A DNA stretch of 64,000 nucleotides from Bradyrhizobium tropiciagri (GCF_018130505.1 NZ_JAFCKH010000011.1:62001-126000); one strand, 5' to 3'. Shown: positions 26,038-35,330, counted from the first letter of the stretch. Made by a program: numbers and translations. Notes: generated by a model not told the origin, from the letters alone.

Positions 26038-26246
26038 CGAGGGTCTTTCTCCGGCAAAGGTCCAGGCAACCCCAGCGCATCAAAACGAAGCAACGAAATT
26101 TGGGGGCGTTTTTACGATTCCTGTGAGGCCTTAACAACCCGTGGATTTGGGCGACAGCGCGGCGTAGAGCCACATCGGCCGCATTAAATTGTTCCCCGAT
26201 TCTAAGCCTTTAGGCTACGAACAGCGGTAAATCGGAACCATCAAAT

Positions 26247-26990
26247 ATGCCTGATCACGATTTTCGCAGCCCCCGTCTGTTCGTCGACGCGCCCTTGAGC
26301 GGCGGCTCCACGGTCACGCTCGACCGCGACCAGAGCAACTATCTCGGCAACGTGCTGCGGCTTTCGGCCGGCGACACCGTGCTGGCGTTCAACGGCCGCG
26401 ACGGCGAATGGCGCGCCGAAATCAGCGGCCGCAAGCGGGCCGACACGCTGACGATCACGGCGCAGACCCGCGCGCAGGATAGCCTGCCCGATATCGCCTG
26501 CGTGTTCGCGCCGCTGAAGCATGCCCGGCTCGATTACATGGTGCAGAAGGCGGTCGAGATGGGCGCCGCGCGGCTGCAGCCGGTGCTGACGCGCTACACC
26601 CAGGTGTCGCGGGTCAATGGCGAGCGGATGCGCGCCAATGTGATCGAGGCCGCCGAGCAATGCGGGATCATCTCGCTCGCCGAGGTCGCCGATCCGGTTC
26701 CATTCGAGCGTTTTTTGGCCGGACGCGACGAGACGCGGCTGCTGGTGTTCTGCGATGAGGCTGCCGAGGTCGCGAATCCCGTGCAGGCGTTGCAGGCGGC
26801 ATCGACGATTGGGGGGATCGATGTGCTGATTGGCCCCGAAGGCGGTTTCGCCGAGGAGGAGCGCACGCTGCTGCTGCGCCAGCCGAAAACCGTCCGCCTC
26901 GCGCTCGGCCCACGCATCCTGCGGGCGGATACGGCCGCCGTGGCGGCGCTCGCGCTGGTGCAGGCGGCGCTGGGGGATTGGCGGGGGTAA
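26247..26990 (+). CDS. rsmE: 16S rRNA (uracil1498-N3)-methyltransferase
   Basis: 247 residues. The knotted SPOUT methyltransferase motifs are present: IGPEGGFAEEE and LALGPRILRADTAAVAALAL. The N-terminal PUA-like part shows NYLGNVLRLSAGDTVLAFNG. KAVEMGAARLQPVLTRYTQ is also typical. It methylates U1498 in the decoding centre. It is divergent from the ubiA unit. Confidence 0.95.
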   Translation: MPDHDFRSPRLFVDAPLSGGSTVTLDRDQSNYLGNVLRLSAGDTVLAFNGRDGEWRAEISGRKRADTLTITAQTRAQDSLPDIACVFAPLKHARLDYMVQKAVEMGAARLQPVLTRYTQVSRVNGERMRANVIEAAEQCGIISLAEVADPVPFERFLAGRDETRLLVFCDEAAEVANPVQALQAASTIGGIDVLIGPEGGFAEEERTLLLRQPKTVRLALGPRILRADTAAVAALALVQAALGDWRG

Positions 26991-26998
26991 ACCGGTCC

Positions 26999-27088
26999 CG
27001 TAGCCCGGATGGAGCGAAGCGAAATCCGGGAACAGTTTCACCGCGGATAAACCGGTCCCGGATTTCGCTGCGCTGCATCCGGGCTACG
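26999..27088. repeat. Inverted repeat (GTAGCCCGGATGGAGCG family), copy 2
   Basis: Arms 26999-27030 and 27057-27088 are inverted copies. A short direct repeat AACCGGTCCCG occurs at 26990-27000 and again at 27050-27060. It lies between rsmE and hisZ, about 180 bases before the hisZ start. Confidence 0.88.
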
Positions 27089-27270
27089 GACCAATGCTTG
27101 AGGCGTCACCTGCCTCTAGCCAAGCCGTCGTAAAATCGTTAACGCACGCAATCATTAAGCCACTTGGCCGATCCCTGTCGAAACCCTGCTTCGGGCATGG
27201 TAAGGGCTGCGCCAAACCGACCTGGAACCCGGTGTCCGGAACCCGATTCCGCACCTTTTGGACCCGCGAG

Positions 27271-28446
27271 ATGACCGAAGCTGCCGCTACACGATCCGCC
27301 AGCGCCTCCGCCTCGGGGGCGGCCTCCTGGGCGGACGCGCTGCTGGCCTCGTTCGCGCAGGCCGGTTACATCAGGTCCGAGCCGGCCATCCTGCAGCCGG
27401 CCGAGCCGTTCCTCGACCTCTCCGGCGAGGACATCCGCAAGAGCCTCTACCTGACCACCGACCCGACCGGCGAGGAGCTCTGCCTGCGTCCGGACCTCAC
27501 GATCCCGGTGGCGCGCGACTACCTCGCTTCGCCCAGGGCCGGCCAGCCGGCGGGCTTCAGCTATCTCGGCGCCGTGTTCCGCTATCGCGACGGCGCGCCG
27601 AGCCAGTTCCTGCAGGCCGGCATCGAATCCTTCGGGCGGCAGGACCGCGCCGCGGCCGACGCCGAGATGCTGGCGCTGGCGCTGGAAGCCACCACCGCGT
27701 TCGGGGTCAGCGATGTCGAGATCCGCACTGGCGACGTCGCGCTGTTCAACGCGCTGATCGACGCGCTCGGGCTCTATCCGGTGTGGCGGCGCCGCCTGAT
27801 CAAGGATTTCAACCGCAAGGTTTCGCTGACCGACGACATCGAGCGGCTGACGCTGGCGACCGCCCCCGGCCGCAACGAATATGAGGGCGTGCTCGCGGCG
27901 CTTGCCGGCTCCGACCGCAAGGCGGCGCTGGCGCTGGTCACCGACCTGATGTCGATCGCCGGCACCACCAATGTCGGCGGCCGCACCGTCGCCGAGATCG
28001 CCGACCGCTTCCTCGAACAGTCGACGCTGAAGGCCGGCGCGCTGCCGCGCGACGCCGTCAACATCATCAAGCGCTTCCTGTCGATCGCGGGCGATCCCGA
28101 CGATGCCGTGGCGCAGCTGCGCACGCTGGCCGGCGATGCGAAGCTCGACCTCACCGCTGCGATCGACCAGTTCGAGAGCCGCGTCGGCTTCATGGCCGCG
28201 CGCGGCATCGACACTCACAACACCAGGTTCTCGACCTCGTTCGGCCGCGGCCTCGACTACTACACCGGCTTCGAGTTCGAGGTGCATGCGCGGGGCAATG
28301 GCTCCGAGCCGCTGGTCGCCGGCGGCCGCTATGACGGGCTGATGTCGCAGCTCGGCGCGGCGAGCCCGATCCCCGCGGTCGGCTTCTCGGTCTGGATCGA
28401 GGCGCTGACCAAACATGGCAAGGCCGCCCGCGGAGGTGCCGCATGA
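27271..28446 (+). CDS. hisZ: ATP phosphoribosyltransferase regulatory subunit
   Basis: 391 residues from the ATG at 27271; longer frames upstream cross repeat DNA. It resembles the catalytic core of histidyl-tRNA synthetase: [55 protein letters not shown] and the class II motif-3 region [15 protein letters not shown]. It lacks the anticodon-binding C-terminal domain, and hisG follows with a 4-base overlap (ATGA). This makes HisZ, the regulatory partner of HisG, much more likely than HisS. Confidence 0.92.
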   Translation: MTEAAATRSASASASGAASWADALLASFAQAGYIRSEPAILQPAEPFLDLSGEDIRKSLYLTTDPTGEELCLRPDLTIPVARDYLASPRAGQPAGFSYLGAVFRYRDGAPSQFLQAGIESFGRQDRAAADAEMLALALEATTAFGVSDVEIRTGDVALFNALIDALGLYPVWRRRLIKDFNRKVSLTDDIERLTLATAPGRNEYEGVLAALAGSDRKAALALVTDLMSIAGTTNVGGRTVAEIADRFLEQSTLKAGALPRDAVNIIKRFLSIAGDPDDAVAQLRTLAGDAKLDLTAAIDQFESRVGFMAARGIDTHNTRFSTSFGRGLDYYTGFEFEVHARGNGSEPLVAGGRYDGLMSQLGAASPIPAVGFSVWIEALTKHGKAARGGAA

Positions 28447-29420
28447 GCACGCCCTTCGTCGTCGCGGTGCCGTCCAAGGGCCGCCTGCAGGAAAACGCGG
28501 AAGCCTTCTTCGCCCGCGCCGGCCTCTCGCTGTCGAAGGCCGGCGGCGCACGCGACTATCGCGGCACCATCGCCGGCGTCGACAATGTCGAGATCGCCTA
28601 TCTCTCGGCGAGCGAGATCGCGGCCAACCTGGCGCGTGGCGCCGTGCATCTCGGCGTCACCGGCGAGGATCTGGTGCGCGAGAGCATTCCGGATGCCGAC
28701 AGGCGGGTGCTGATGATCGACGGCCTCGGCTTCGGCAGCGCCAATGTCGTGGTCGCGGTGCCGCAGGCCTGGATCGACGTCCGCACCATGGCGGATCTCG
28801 ACGACGTCGCCTCCGGCTTCCGCGAGCAGCACAATCACCGCATGCGGGTGGCGACCAAATACATCAACCTGACGCGCGCCTTCTTCGCCAGGCACGGCGT
28901 CGGCGACTACCGTATCGTCGAGAGCGCCGGCGCCACCGAGGGCGCGCCCGCCGCCGGCACCGCCGAGCTGATCGTCGACATCACGACGACCGGCGCGACG
29001 CTCGCCGCAAACGGGCTGAAAGTGCTCGACGACGGCGTGATCCTGCGCAGCCAGGCCAACCTCGTCGCCTCCCGCGATGCCGACTGGTCCGACGGCGCCC
29101 GCGAGACCGCGCGCGTCATCCTCGACCACATCGCCGCCCGCGCCCGCGCCAGCAAATATCGCGAGGTCCGCACCCGCTTCGCCGGCTGCAACGACGCGCT
29201 GCTGACCGAGGCGCATAACCGCTTCGGCGTGGTCGCCCCGTTCGGCGGGCCGACCTCGTCCGGCATGCTGACGCTGCACTGCCCGCCCGGCAAGCTCTAC
29301 GCGCTCGGCAGCTTCCTGCGCGACCACGGCGCCGATACGGTGTCGGTGGTGTCGCTGGACTACGTGTTCGACCGCGAGAACCCGCTGTTCGCCAAGCTTG
29401 CGGCATTCCTGCGACAATAG
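28443..29420 (+). CDS. hisG: ATP phosphoribosyltransferase, 325-residue form
   Basis: 325 residues. The catalytic part is plain: [63 protein letters not shown]. It carries out the first step of histidine synthesis. Short-form HisG proteins that need HisZ are about 200-230 residues; this one is about 100 longer, with a C-terminal extension ([40 protein letters not shown]). The pairing with hisZ (overlap ATGA) implies a HisZ-dependent enzyme despite the length. Confidence 0.94.
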   Translation: MSTPFVVAVPSKGRLQENAEAFFARAGLSLSKAGGARDYRGTIAGVDNVEIAYLSASEIAANLARGAVHLGVTGEDLVRESIPDADRRVLMIDGLGFGSANVVVAVPQAWIDVRTMADLDDVASGFREQHNHRMRVATKYINLTRAFFARHGVGDYRIVESAGATEGAPAAGTAELIVDITTTGATLAANGLKVLDDGVILRSQANLVASRDADWSDGARETARVILDHIAARARASKYREVRTRFAGCNDALLTEAHNRFGVVAPFGGPTSSGMLTLHCPPGKLYALGSFLRDHGADTVSVVSLDYVFDRENPLFAKLAAFLRQ

Positions 29421-29496
29421 TCGGCAGGGCCGTTCATGTTGGCGACAGCCGGCAGGCGGTACCATATTGTATCTATATGTTTCTGGAACCTGATCG

Positions 29497-30543
29497 ATGA
29501 CGCTGGGCTCTGACGTTTCCAGCCTGACCACCACAGCCAGGACCGCCACCGCGCAGGGGCTGTCCATCGTCGTGCCCGTCTACAACGAGGCTGCCGGCCT
29601 TGTTGCGCTGCACGAACGGCTGATCAACCTCGCCAGGACGCTGCGCGGCCGCTACGGGCTCGCCTGCGAAGTGGTCTATGTCGACGACGGCAGCAAGGAC
29701 GAGACGCTGGCGATCGCGCGCGGCCTGCCCGCCGACACGCTCGACGTCCAGGTGGTGTCGCTGTCGCGCAATTTCGGCAAGGAGGCGGCGCTGATGGCCG
29801 GCCTCGACCACGCCCGCCGCGGCGCGGTGCTGTTCATGGACGGCGACGGCCAGCATCCGCCCACGCTGGTGGAGCGGCTGGTCGCGCACTGGATCGATGA
29901 CGGCTACGACGTGGTCTACACGGCGAAGGCCAACCGCGACAATGAATCGGCGGCACGGCGGCTCGCGGTGCGCGGCTTCTACGCGCTGATCAACTGGGGC
30001 GCGCGGCAGAAGATCCCCGAGGATGCCGGCGACTTCCGCCTGCTGTCGCCGCGCGCGGCCGCCGCCTTGCGGCAGCTGCCGGAGCGCAACCGCTTCTTCA
30101 AGGGTCTCGCCAGCTGGATCGGCTTCAAGCAGATCCGCGTCGACTACGAGCCGGCGCCGCGCGCGCATGGCGTCACCACCTTCAATGCCGGGCGGCTTAT
30201 AGGCCTGTCGATCGAGGGCCTCACCTCGTTCTCGGTGGCGCCGCTGCGCTTCGCCAGCTTGCTCGGCGTGCTGCTCGCCGGCGTCGCGTTCCTGTTCGGC
30301 CTCTCGATCCTCTGGGAAGTGTGGACCACCGGCAAGCAGGTCCCCGGCTATCCCTCGCTGGTGGTCGGCCTGATGACGATCGGCGGCGTGCAGCTGATCA
30401 TGATCGGGATCGTCGGCGAATATATCGGCAAGATCCTGTCCGAGCTGAAGGCGCGGCCGATCTACTTCGTCGCCGAGCACAGCGAGAAACACGCCGACGG
30501 CAACACCACGCAGAGCGCTCCCGAGCGGACCGCCGCGGAATGA
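29497..30543 (+). CDS. Polyprenyl-phosphate glycosyltransferase, GT2 family
   Basis: 348 residues. The GT2 fold is seen in LSIVVPVYNEAAGLVALHER, VVYVDDGSKDETL and FMDGDGQHPP, which supplies the metal-binding Asp residues. Two hydrophobic segments near residues 245-270 and 285-310 anchor the C-terminus. This is the layout of ArnC/GtrB/DPM-like enzymes that load a sugar onto undecaprenyl phosphate on the cytoplasmic face. The next gene, a ChbG/HpnK deacetylase, overlaps its stop codon. The pair may modify a lipid-linked or hopanoid-linked sugar (inference). Confidence 0.9.
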   Translation: MTLGSDVSSLTTTARTATAQGLSIVVPVYNEAAGLVALHERLINLARTLRGRYGLACEVVYVDDGSKDETLAIARGLPADTLDVQVVSLSRNFGKEAALMAGLDHARRGAVLFMDGDGQHPPTLVERLVAHWIDDGYDVVYTAKANRDNESAARRLAVRGFYALINWGARQKIPEDAGDFRLLSPRAAAALRQLPERNRFFKGLASWIGFKQIRVDYEPAPRAHGVTTFNAGRLIGLSIEGLTSFSVAPLRFASLLGVLLAGVAFLFGLSILWEVWTTGKQVPGYPSLVVGLMTIGGVQLIMIGIVGEYIGKILSELKARPIYFVAEHSEKHADGNTTQSAPERTAAE

Positions 30544-31382
30544 ACGATGCCACGCCGCGCCGGATCTGGCTGTGCGCCGACGACTATGGCCTGAGTGACG
30601 GCGTCAACCGCGCGATCCGCGAATTGATCGAACGCGGCCGCCTCAATGCGACCTCGGTGATGATGGTGACGCCGGCGATCGGCCGCGACGCGGTCGCCGC
30701 GCTGCAGGCCTCGGTGGCGAAAAGCCCGCGCTGCGCGATCGGCCTGCATGTGACGCTGACCACGCCGTTCCGGCCGCTGACCCTGCATTTCCGCCCGCTC
30801 GACGGCGACATGTTCCTGCCGTTCCAGAAACTGTTGCGCGCGGGACTGCTGCGGCGACTCGATGCCGAACTGGTTCATGCCGAGGTGCTGGCGCAGCTCG
30901 AGGCTTTCCATGACCTGTTCGGTCGCGCGCCCGATTTCGTCGACGGCCATCAGCACGCACAGCTCTTCCCGCAGGTGCGCGACGGTTTCTTGCGCGCGGT
31001 GAAGCAACGCGCGCCGGAGGCGTGGGTGCGCCAGGGCGGACTCAACCTGCCGCTCGCACAGCGCATCAGCGGACCGAAATCGCTGGTGCTGGATGTGCTC
31101 AGCACGCAATTCCGCAGCAAGGCGTCACGGCTTGGCCTGCGCTTCAACCCGGCGTTTGCTGGCGCCTACGACTTCACCGGCGAGCCGGATTTCGGCCCGC
31201 TGATGCAGCAGTTCCTGAAGGGCCTGCCGGACGGCGGTCTCGTGATGTGCCATCCCGGATTCGTCGACGAGACGCTGCGAAATCTCGATCCGCTGACCAC
31301 GCAGCGCGAGAAGGAATATGCCTATCTGGCGAGCGATGCCTTCAAGGACCTGCTCGCCATGAACAATGTTACACTGGGTTGA
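30540..31382 (+). CDS. ChbG/HpnK family deacetylase
   Basis: 280 residues starting at the ATG that overlaps the glycosyltransferase stop (ATGA at 30540). The metal-binding residues are in LCADDYGLSDGVNRAIREL (Asp-Asp), IGLHVTL (His) and FVDGHQHAQLFP (His-x-His). These are the YdjC-fold deacetylase sites. HpnK removes an acetyl group during hopanoid side-chain synthesis, and ChbG acts on chitooligosaccharides; I cannot decide which applies. The coupling to a polyprenyl-phosphate transferase favours a lipid-linked sugar substrate. Confidence 0.88.
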   Translation: MNDATPRRIWLCADDYGLSDGVNRAIRELIERGRLNATSVMMVTPAIGRDAVAALQASVAKSPRCAIGLHVTLTTPFRPLTLHFRPLDGDMFLPFQKLLRAGLLRRLDAELVHAEVLAQLEAFHDLFGRAPDFVDGHQHAQLFPQVRDGFLRAVKQRAPEAWVRQGGLNLPLAQRISGPKSLVLDVLSTQFRSKASRLGLRFNPAFAGAYDFTGEPDFGPLMQQFLKGLPDGGLVMCHPGFVDETLRNLDPLTTQREKEYAYLASDAFKDLLAMNNVTLG

Positions 31383-31508
31383 ATCGGTTCATTCATCCGG
31401 TCGTTTTGTCGCATAGATAAAATTTAATCCGCAGGCCCACTCCTTGCGTCACAAAGCCGGCCCTACATGTTCGGCGCGCCGATTCGGTTCGACGCGAAGG
31501 AGAACGCC

Positions 31509-32417
31509 ATGACACCGCAAGAACGCCAACTGATCGACGATCTCTTCGACCGGCTCGCCAAGCTGGAGAATGCCCCACGCGACAACGAAGCCATGTCCGC
31601 GATCATGGACGGCCTGCGCAAGGCGCCGAATGCGGTCTACGCGCTGGTGCAGACGGCGCTGGTGCAGGACGAGGCGCTGAAACGCGCCCACGACCGCATC
31701 CAGGAACTGGAGGCCGCGGTCGGTCAGCCGCAGGGCGCCCAGCAGCAAGGCGGCGGTTTCCTCGATTCGATGCGCGATGCGATCTTCGGACAGGGCCAAT
31801 CGCACGGCTCGGTGCCGCCGGTGCGCGCCCCCGACATGGGCCGCGATCCCGGTCGTGATCCGGGTGGCCGCCCGGTCTGGAACACGGGCCAGGCGATGCA
31901 GCAGGCGGGCGGCTACGGCCAGCCGCCTTACGGGCAGCCGGCGCCGCCTTACGGCCAGCAATATGGCGGGCCCGGCCAGCAATACGGCGCTCCGCAGCCG
32001 CCGGCCTTCGGCGGCGGTGGCGGCGGCTCGTTCCTCGGCACTGCCGCGGCAGCGGCGGCCGGCGTGGTCGGCGGCTCCATGCTGATGAGCAGCATCCGCG
32101 GCCTGATGGGCGGCGGCGGCAGCCACCAGTCACTGGCCGACGGTCTTGGCGGTGGCGGCGGTTCGCGCCCGTGGGGCGGCGACCAGTCCTCGAGCGATCT
32201 GGCGCGCGACGCCGGCATCAAGGATATCGGCTCATCCGGCCGCGACAACGACCAGGGCTCGCGCTCCGGCCTGTTCGACCAGGCGTCGAACGATCGCAAC
32301 GACGACTACAACCGCAATGACGATTACAACAACAACGACCACGATTCCGACGGCTTCGACAATGACGACGACGGCGGTTTCGACGATGGCGGCGGCGACG
32401 ACAGCAATTACGCGTAA
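31509..32417 (+). CDS. DUF2076 domain protein with acidic Asp/Asn-rich tail
   Basis: 302 residues from the ATG at 31509, which has GAAGGAG 6 bases ahead. Residues 1-80 (MTPQERQLIDDLFDRLAKLE, then YALVQTALVQDEALKRAHDR) match DUF2076, a helical domain of unknown role. The rest is low complexity: Gly/Gln/Pro/Tyr-rich repeats (PPYGQPAPPYGQQYGGPGQQ), a short hydrophobic Ala/Gly run (FLGTAAAAAAGVVGGSMLM), and a strongly acidic tail of Asp, Asn and Gly (NDDYNRNDDYNNNDHDSDGF). A terminator follows. Confidence 0.88.
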   Translation: MTPQERQLIDDLFDRLAKLENAPRDNEAMSAIMDGLRKAPNAVYALVQTALVQDEALKRAHDRIQELEAAVGQPQGAQQQGGGFLDSMRDAIFGQGQSHGSVPPVRAPDMGRDPGRDPGGRPVWNTGQAMQQAGGYGQPPYGQPAPPYGQQYGGPGQQYGAPQPPAFGGGGGGSFLGTAAAAAAGVVGGSMLMSSIRGLMGGGGSHQSLADGLGGGGGSRPWGGDQSSSDLARDAGIKDIGSSGRDNDQGSRSGLFDQASNDRNDDYNRNDDYNNNDHDSDGFDNDDDGGFDDGGGDDSNYA

Positions 32418-32435
32418 GCGCATCGCGTGAACGAC

Positions 32436-32466
32436 AAACGGCCGCTCGAACAGAGCGGCCGTTTCG
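32436..32466 (+). terminator. Rho-independent terminator after DUF2076 gene
   Basis: Stem AAACGGCCGCTC paired with GAGCGGCCGTTT, loop GAACA, followed by CGTTTT. It lies about 20 bases after the stop codon. Confidence 0.88.
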
Positions 32467-32475
32467 TTTTGATCC

Positions 32476-32563
32476 GTAGCCCGGATGGAGCGAAGCGCAA
32501 TCCGGGGCCGCTTCGTCCGCGGTGAGGCCATTCCCGGATTTCGCTTCGCTCCATCCGGGCTAC
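32476..32563. repeat. Inverted repeat (GTAGCCCGGATGGAGCG family), copy 3
   Basis: Arms 32476-32506 and 32533-32563 are inverted copies (core CCCGGATGGAGCGAAGCG). It lies between two converging genes, directly after a terminator and 10 bases before the L,D-transpeptidase stop codon. Confidence 0.9.
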
Positions 32564-32573
32564 AAGGCCAAGC

Positions 32574-33383
32574 TCACATCACCACGACTTTCGCGCCGAC
32601 ATTGACGCGGCCGTAGAGGTCGATCACGTCCTCGTTGCGCATCCGGATGCAGCCGGAGGAGACGTTGGTGCCGATGGTCCAGGGCTCGTTGGAGCCGTGG
32701 ATGCGGTAGAGCGACGAGCCCAGATACATCGCGCGCGCGCCGAGCGGATTCTCCGGGCCGCCTTCCATGTGCCGCGGCAGGTCGGGACGGCGCGCCAGCA
32801 TTTCCGGCGGCGGGGTCCAGGCCGGCCATTCCTTCTTGGCCGAGATCGTCTTGACGCCGGCCCAGGTGAAGCCGGGCCGGCCGACGCCGATGCCATAGCG
32901 CAGCGCGCGGCCGTCGCCCTGCACCAGATAGAGGAACTTGTTCGGCGTATCGACGACGATGGTGCCGGCGCCTTCCTTGCCGGTGTACTCGACCTGTTGC
33001 TTCTCGTATCTCGGATCGAACTGACGCTGCCTCGGATCGAGCCCCGCGTCCTCCTGCTGACGCAGCATCTGCTGCTGCGGATCCATCGGCGGCAGGCGGT
33101 TGCCGTAATAGCCCGGCTGCTGCTGATAGGCGGAAGGATTTTGCGGCGCGTAGCCCTGCGACGACGGAGCATCACCGAACAGGAATTCGATGAAGCCGCC
33201 GCCCATGCTGGAGCGCTGCGGCTGCGCGTAGGCCGTGCGCATCGGCGGTTGCGGCGGCATTTGCGGCGCGTAGAGCACGGTGGGCTCCGGCGGCGCGGAT
33301 GCGTCGATCGCCATGGCGTGATGGGGAATTGCGACGAGCGAAGAAGCGCCGGCAAGCAGCGCAAGCGTGGTTCTCTTGAACAT
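32574..33383 (-). CDS. L,D-transpeptidase (YkuD domain), secreted
   Basis: 269 residues. A signal peptide is visible at the start (MFKRTTLALLAGASSLVAIP, cut near AMA). A Pro/Gln-rich linker follows to about residue 130. The YkuD catalytic domain comes next: GTIVVDTPNKFLYLVQGDG, YRIHGSNEPWTIG and the active-site SSGCIRMRNEDV, where His and Cys are the catalytic pair. It cross-links peptidoglycan stem peptides (3-3 links) or attaches proteins to them. It is transcribed divergently from cheZ. Confidence 0.92.
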   Translation of the reverse strand: MFKRTTLALLAGASSLVAIPHHAMAIDASAPPEPTVLYAPQMPPQPPMRTAYAQPQRSSMGGGFIEFLFGDAPSSQGYAPQNPSAYQQQPGYYGNRLPPMDPQQQMLRQQEDAGLDPRQRQFDPRYEKQQVEYTGKEGAGTIVVDTPNKFLYLVQGDGRALRYGIGVGRPGFTWAGVKTISAKKEWPAWTPPPEMLARRPDLPRHMEGGPENPLGARAMYLGSSLYRIHGSNEPWTIGTNVSSGCIRMRNEDVIDLYGRVNVGAKVVVM

Positions 33384-33684
33384 CGACGTACTCTGTACTG
33401 GTTTCGTCGGAACGTGTTGCGCGCGGACGCCGACATGCGCCGTTGCACGTGGTCAATAAGCAATGAAAACCGCAGCGGTTTGGTAAACGCGGCGGCGGTT
33501 TGGATTCACCACATCGTCAATCGGCCGCGGTTTTGCCGGACAGCGTTTATTTTGCGTGAACGCGGCGGCAACATGGTTAACCGCAAGTGTCGAGGCGACT
33601 GTACAACGCCAGCGCGAACTGTCGGCGCGTGAACCTCACGTTAAATCGGCTCCGTCTAGAACGGTGCGGATTTATGGGGCGGGA
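33384..33684. other. Divergent promoter region, no gene
   Basis: 300 bases between the L,D-transpeptidase and cheZ, transcribed away from each other. It contains several GCGGCGG(T/C) runs and two AACCGC patches (about 33464-33590), more repetitive than the flanking genes, but no clear -35/-10 pair or palindrome that I can support. Confidence 0.4.
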
Positions 33685-34473
33685 ATGAAAATCATGTCAG
33701 TGAAGCGCAAGCGTTTTCGTGTCGAACAGGCCATTTTGGGCGAGCCGGCGGTGCCGGAGGTGGAGGCATCCAGCGGCGGCGATATCGGCCCGATGCACCG
33801 CGAGATCATGGCCGAGCTGCGCTCGATCCGGGCCCAGATGGCAGCGACCCAGCCCCAGAGCACGACCGACAGCGTCGGCAGCGCGATCGCGCGCGAGGTC
33901 GCCGAGGCGCATGCGCTGCTCGAAACCTACCGCGCCCAGGTCGAACAATGCGAGAAGCTCAAGGTCGAGCTCGACCTGATCCACGACGCGATCAGCCGCA
34001 CCAAGCGCGAGATCGCCGTGCTGCACGGCAAGAGCTTCAACGGCGAGGAGATGGCCAAGGTCAATGGCGAACTCGGCGCCGTGGTCGGCGGCACCGAGCA
34101 GGCCACCCAGCAGATCCTCGAGGCGACCGAGGCGATCGACCAGGCCGCGACCGCGCTGTCGAAGAACGTCACGCCGGATCAGCAGAAGCTGCTCAGCGAG
34201 GAGATCCAGGAGCGCGTGATCGGGATCTTCGAGGCCTGCAACTTCCAGGACCTCACCGGACAGCGCATCAGCAAGGTGATGCAGACGATGAAATTCATCG
34301 AGCAGCACATCAACGAGATGATGAACATCTGGGGCGGCGTCGACGCAATCAAGGCGCACGCCGTGCCGGTCGTCGACACCCGCGAGGGCGATGCGAAACT
34401 GCTCAACGGCCCGAAGCTCGACGGCGACGCCGGCCACGCCTCGCAGGACGACATCGACGCGATGTTCAACTGA
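33685..34473 (+). CDS. cheZ: CheZ-family CheY-P phosphatase
   Basis: 262 residues from the ATG at 33685; MSVKRKRF at 33694 is a second choice. The protein is mostly long helices. The family signature ACNFQDLTGQRISKVMQTMK contains the Asp and Gln that act in CheY-P dephosphorylation (E. coli Asp143 and Gln147 by pattern). The C-terminal SQDDIDAMFN resembles the CheY-binding tail of CheZ and the N-terminus of FliM. No chemotaxis or flagellar gene is nearby, so this is an isolated copy. A terminator follows. A near-copy of its last ten codons lies 1.1 kb downstream. Confidence 0.9.
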   Translation: MKIMSVKRKRFRVEQAILGEPAVPEVEASSGGDIGPMHREIMAELRSIRAQMAATQPQSTTDSVGSAIAREVAEAHALLETYRAQVEQCEKLKVELDLIHDAISRTKREIAVLHGKSFNGEEMAKVNGELGAVVGGTEQATQQILEATEAIDQAATALSKNVTPDQQKLLSEEIQERVIGIFEACNFQDLTGQRISKVMQTMKFIEQHINEMMNIWGGVDAIKAHAVPVVDTREGDAKLLNGPKLDGDAGHASQDDIDAMFN

Positions 34474-34493
34474 GGTTGACCGGATAGAGACGC

Positions 34494-34525
34494 AAAACGC
34501 CGGCCGCAGGGCCGGCGTTTTTGTT
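34494..34525 (+). terminator. Rho-independent terminator after cheZ
   Basis: Stem ACGCCGGCC / GGGCCGGCGT with loop GCA, then TTTTG. It begins 20 bases after the cheZ stop codon. Confidence 0.88.
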
Positions 34526-34814
34526 TGGGCCGATGGCACTCGTCGGAGCGGAGAGCGAGAGCTTCGAAGCAATCCATGCTCTCGTTGCGGGCGATGGATT
34601 GCTTCGCTTCGCTCGGACCGACGGCTCGTCAGCAACGCTGACCCATCTGCGTCAATTGGTCGAATGCGCCAACTTGTATGGAGCAATGCAGGGTTGTACG
34701 TTTCATCGCACGCTCCTGCAACAGGAGCGCGCGCAATTTGCTTCAAGCAGTCTATTTGCTGATTAAATCATCTCAGAACGCAATTGGTTCTCAAACGCCA
34801 TTATGGAGGGAACG
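34526..34814. other. Intergenic DNA after cheZ terminator with an inverted repeat
   Basis: About 290 bases without a supported gene. An inverted pair GAAGCAATCCAT (34566-34577) and ATGGATTGCTTC (34594-34605) surrounds GAGC-rich DNA. An 81-codon frame here (34521-34766) has no family match, no good ribosome site and a composition unlike the neighbours, so it is not called. The right part is noticeably A/T-richer (TTTGCTGATTAAATCATCTC, about 34754-34773) and may hold the promoter of the next gene. Confidence 0.4.
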
Positions 34815-35330
34815 ATGTCAATTGCTCACGTACTTGTCGCGTTGACCTCGATTGCTGCGGTCCTGACGGCCGGCAATGCCCAGGCTCAGAGCATGCCGCC
34901 GGAAGGCCCCGTCTCGGTGACATTTGTTGCAACACCAATCCCGCCGCCCAAGCCGATGCCGATCGGCGGCGGTCGAGAGTTTGACCTGCTGAACCAGGCG
35001 ATGGCAGCAACGAACGACGCGGGAAATCCGGTGCTCCATAACATGGGCGGACGCTGCCAGTTCAGTCGGCTCAGAGATACGTCGGCAAAGACCGTCGAAG
35101 TCCGCGGGTTCTGTACTTACGTTGACAAGGACGGCGACCAGACATTTGAGCAATGCGATTTCCTGCCGGGGCAACCCAACAAGTGCAACATAACCGGCGG
35201 GACCGGAAAGTTCGAAGGGCTCAAAGCCGAACTCATCATCTCCATCGAGCCCCTCAAGAGCAATTTCGAAGGCATTGGTCAGGTCATCGGCCACAAGAAG
35301 GGTACGTATCGGCTTGCAAAAACAAACTGA
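34815..35330 (+). CDS. Secreted protein of unknown function
   Basis: 171 residues from the ATG at 34815, which has a strong GGAGGG ribosome site. A signal peptide ends near NAQAQ (residue 25). The mature part shows NMGGRCQFSRLRDTSAKTVE, then GFCTYVDKDGDQTFEQCDF and NITGGTGKFEGLKAELIIS. The GGTGKFEGL turn recurs in beta-barrel proteins of the allene-oxide-cyclase/dirigent type, but that is only a resemblance. Codon use and a lower GC content differ from the neighbours, and the gene sits in DNA bracketed by copies of the cheZ 3' end. It looks acquired or displaced. Confidence 0.68.
   Translation: MSIAHVLVALTSIAAVLTAGNAQAQSMPPEGPVSVTFVATPIPPPKPMPIGGGREFDLLNQAMAATNDAGNPVLHNMGGRCQFSRLRDTSAKTVEVRGFCTYVDKDGDQTFEQCDFLPGQPNKCNITGGTGKFEGLKAELIISIEPLKSNFEGIGQVIGHKKGTYRLAKTN

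Noticed and set aside
27094-27270. Upstream extension of hisZ by 59 codons
   Set aside because: It begins just after a repeat, has no family similarity and would give HisZ an unusual N-terminus. The ATG at 27271 gives the usual length.
27271-28446. Reading this gene as histidyl-tRNA synthetase (hisS)
   Set aside because: It lacks the C-terminal anticodon-binding domain and overlaps hisG, both typical of HisZ.
34521-34766. 81-codon plus-strand frame after the cheZ terminator
   Set aside because: It begins at an ATG just behind the terminator, contains an inverted repeat, lacks a ribosome site and has no family match.
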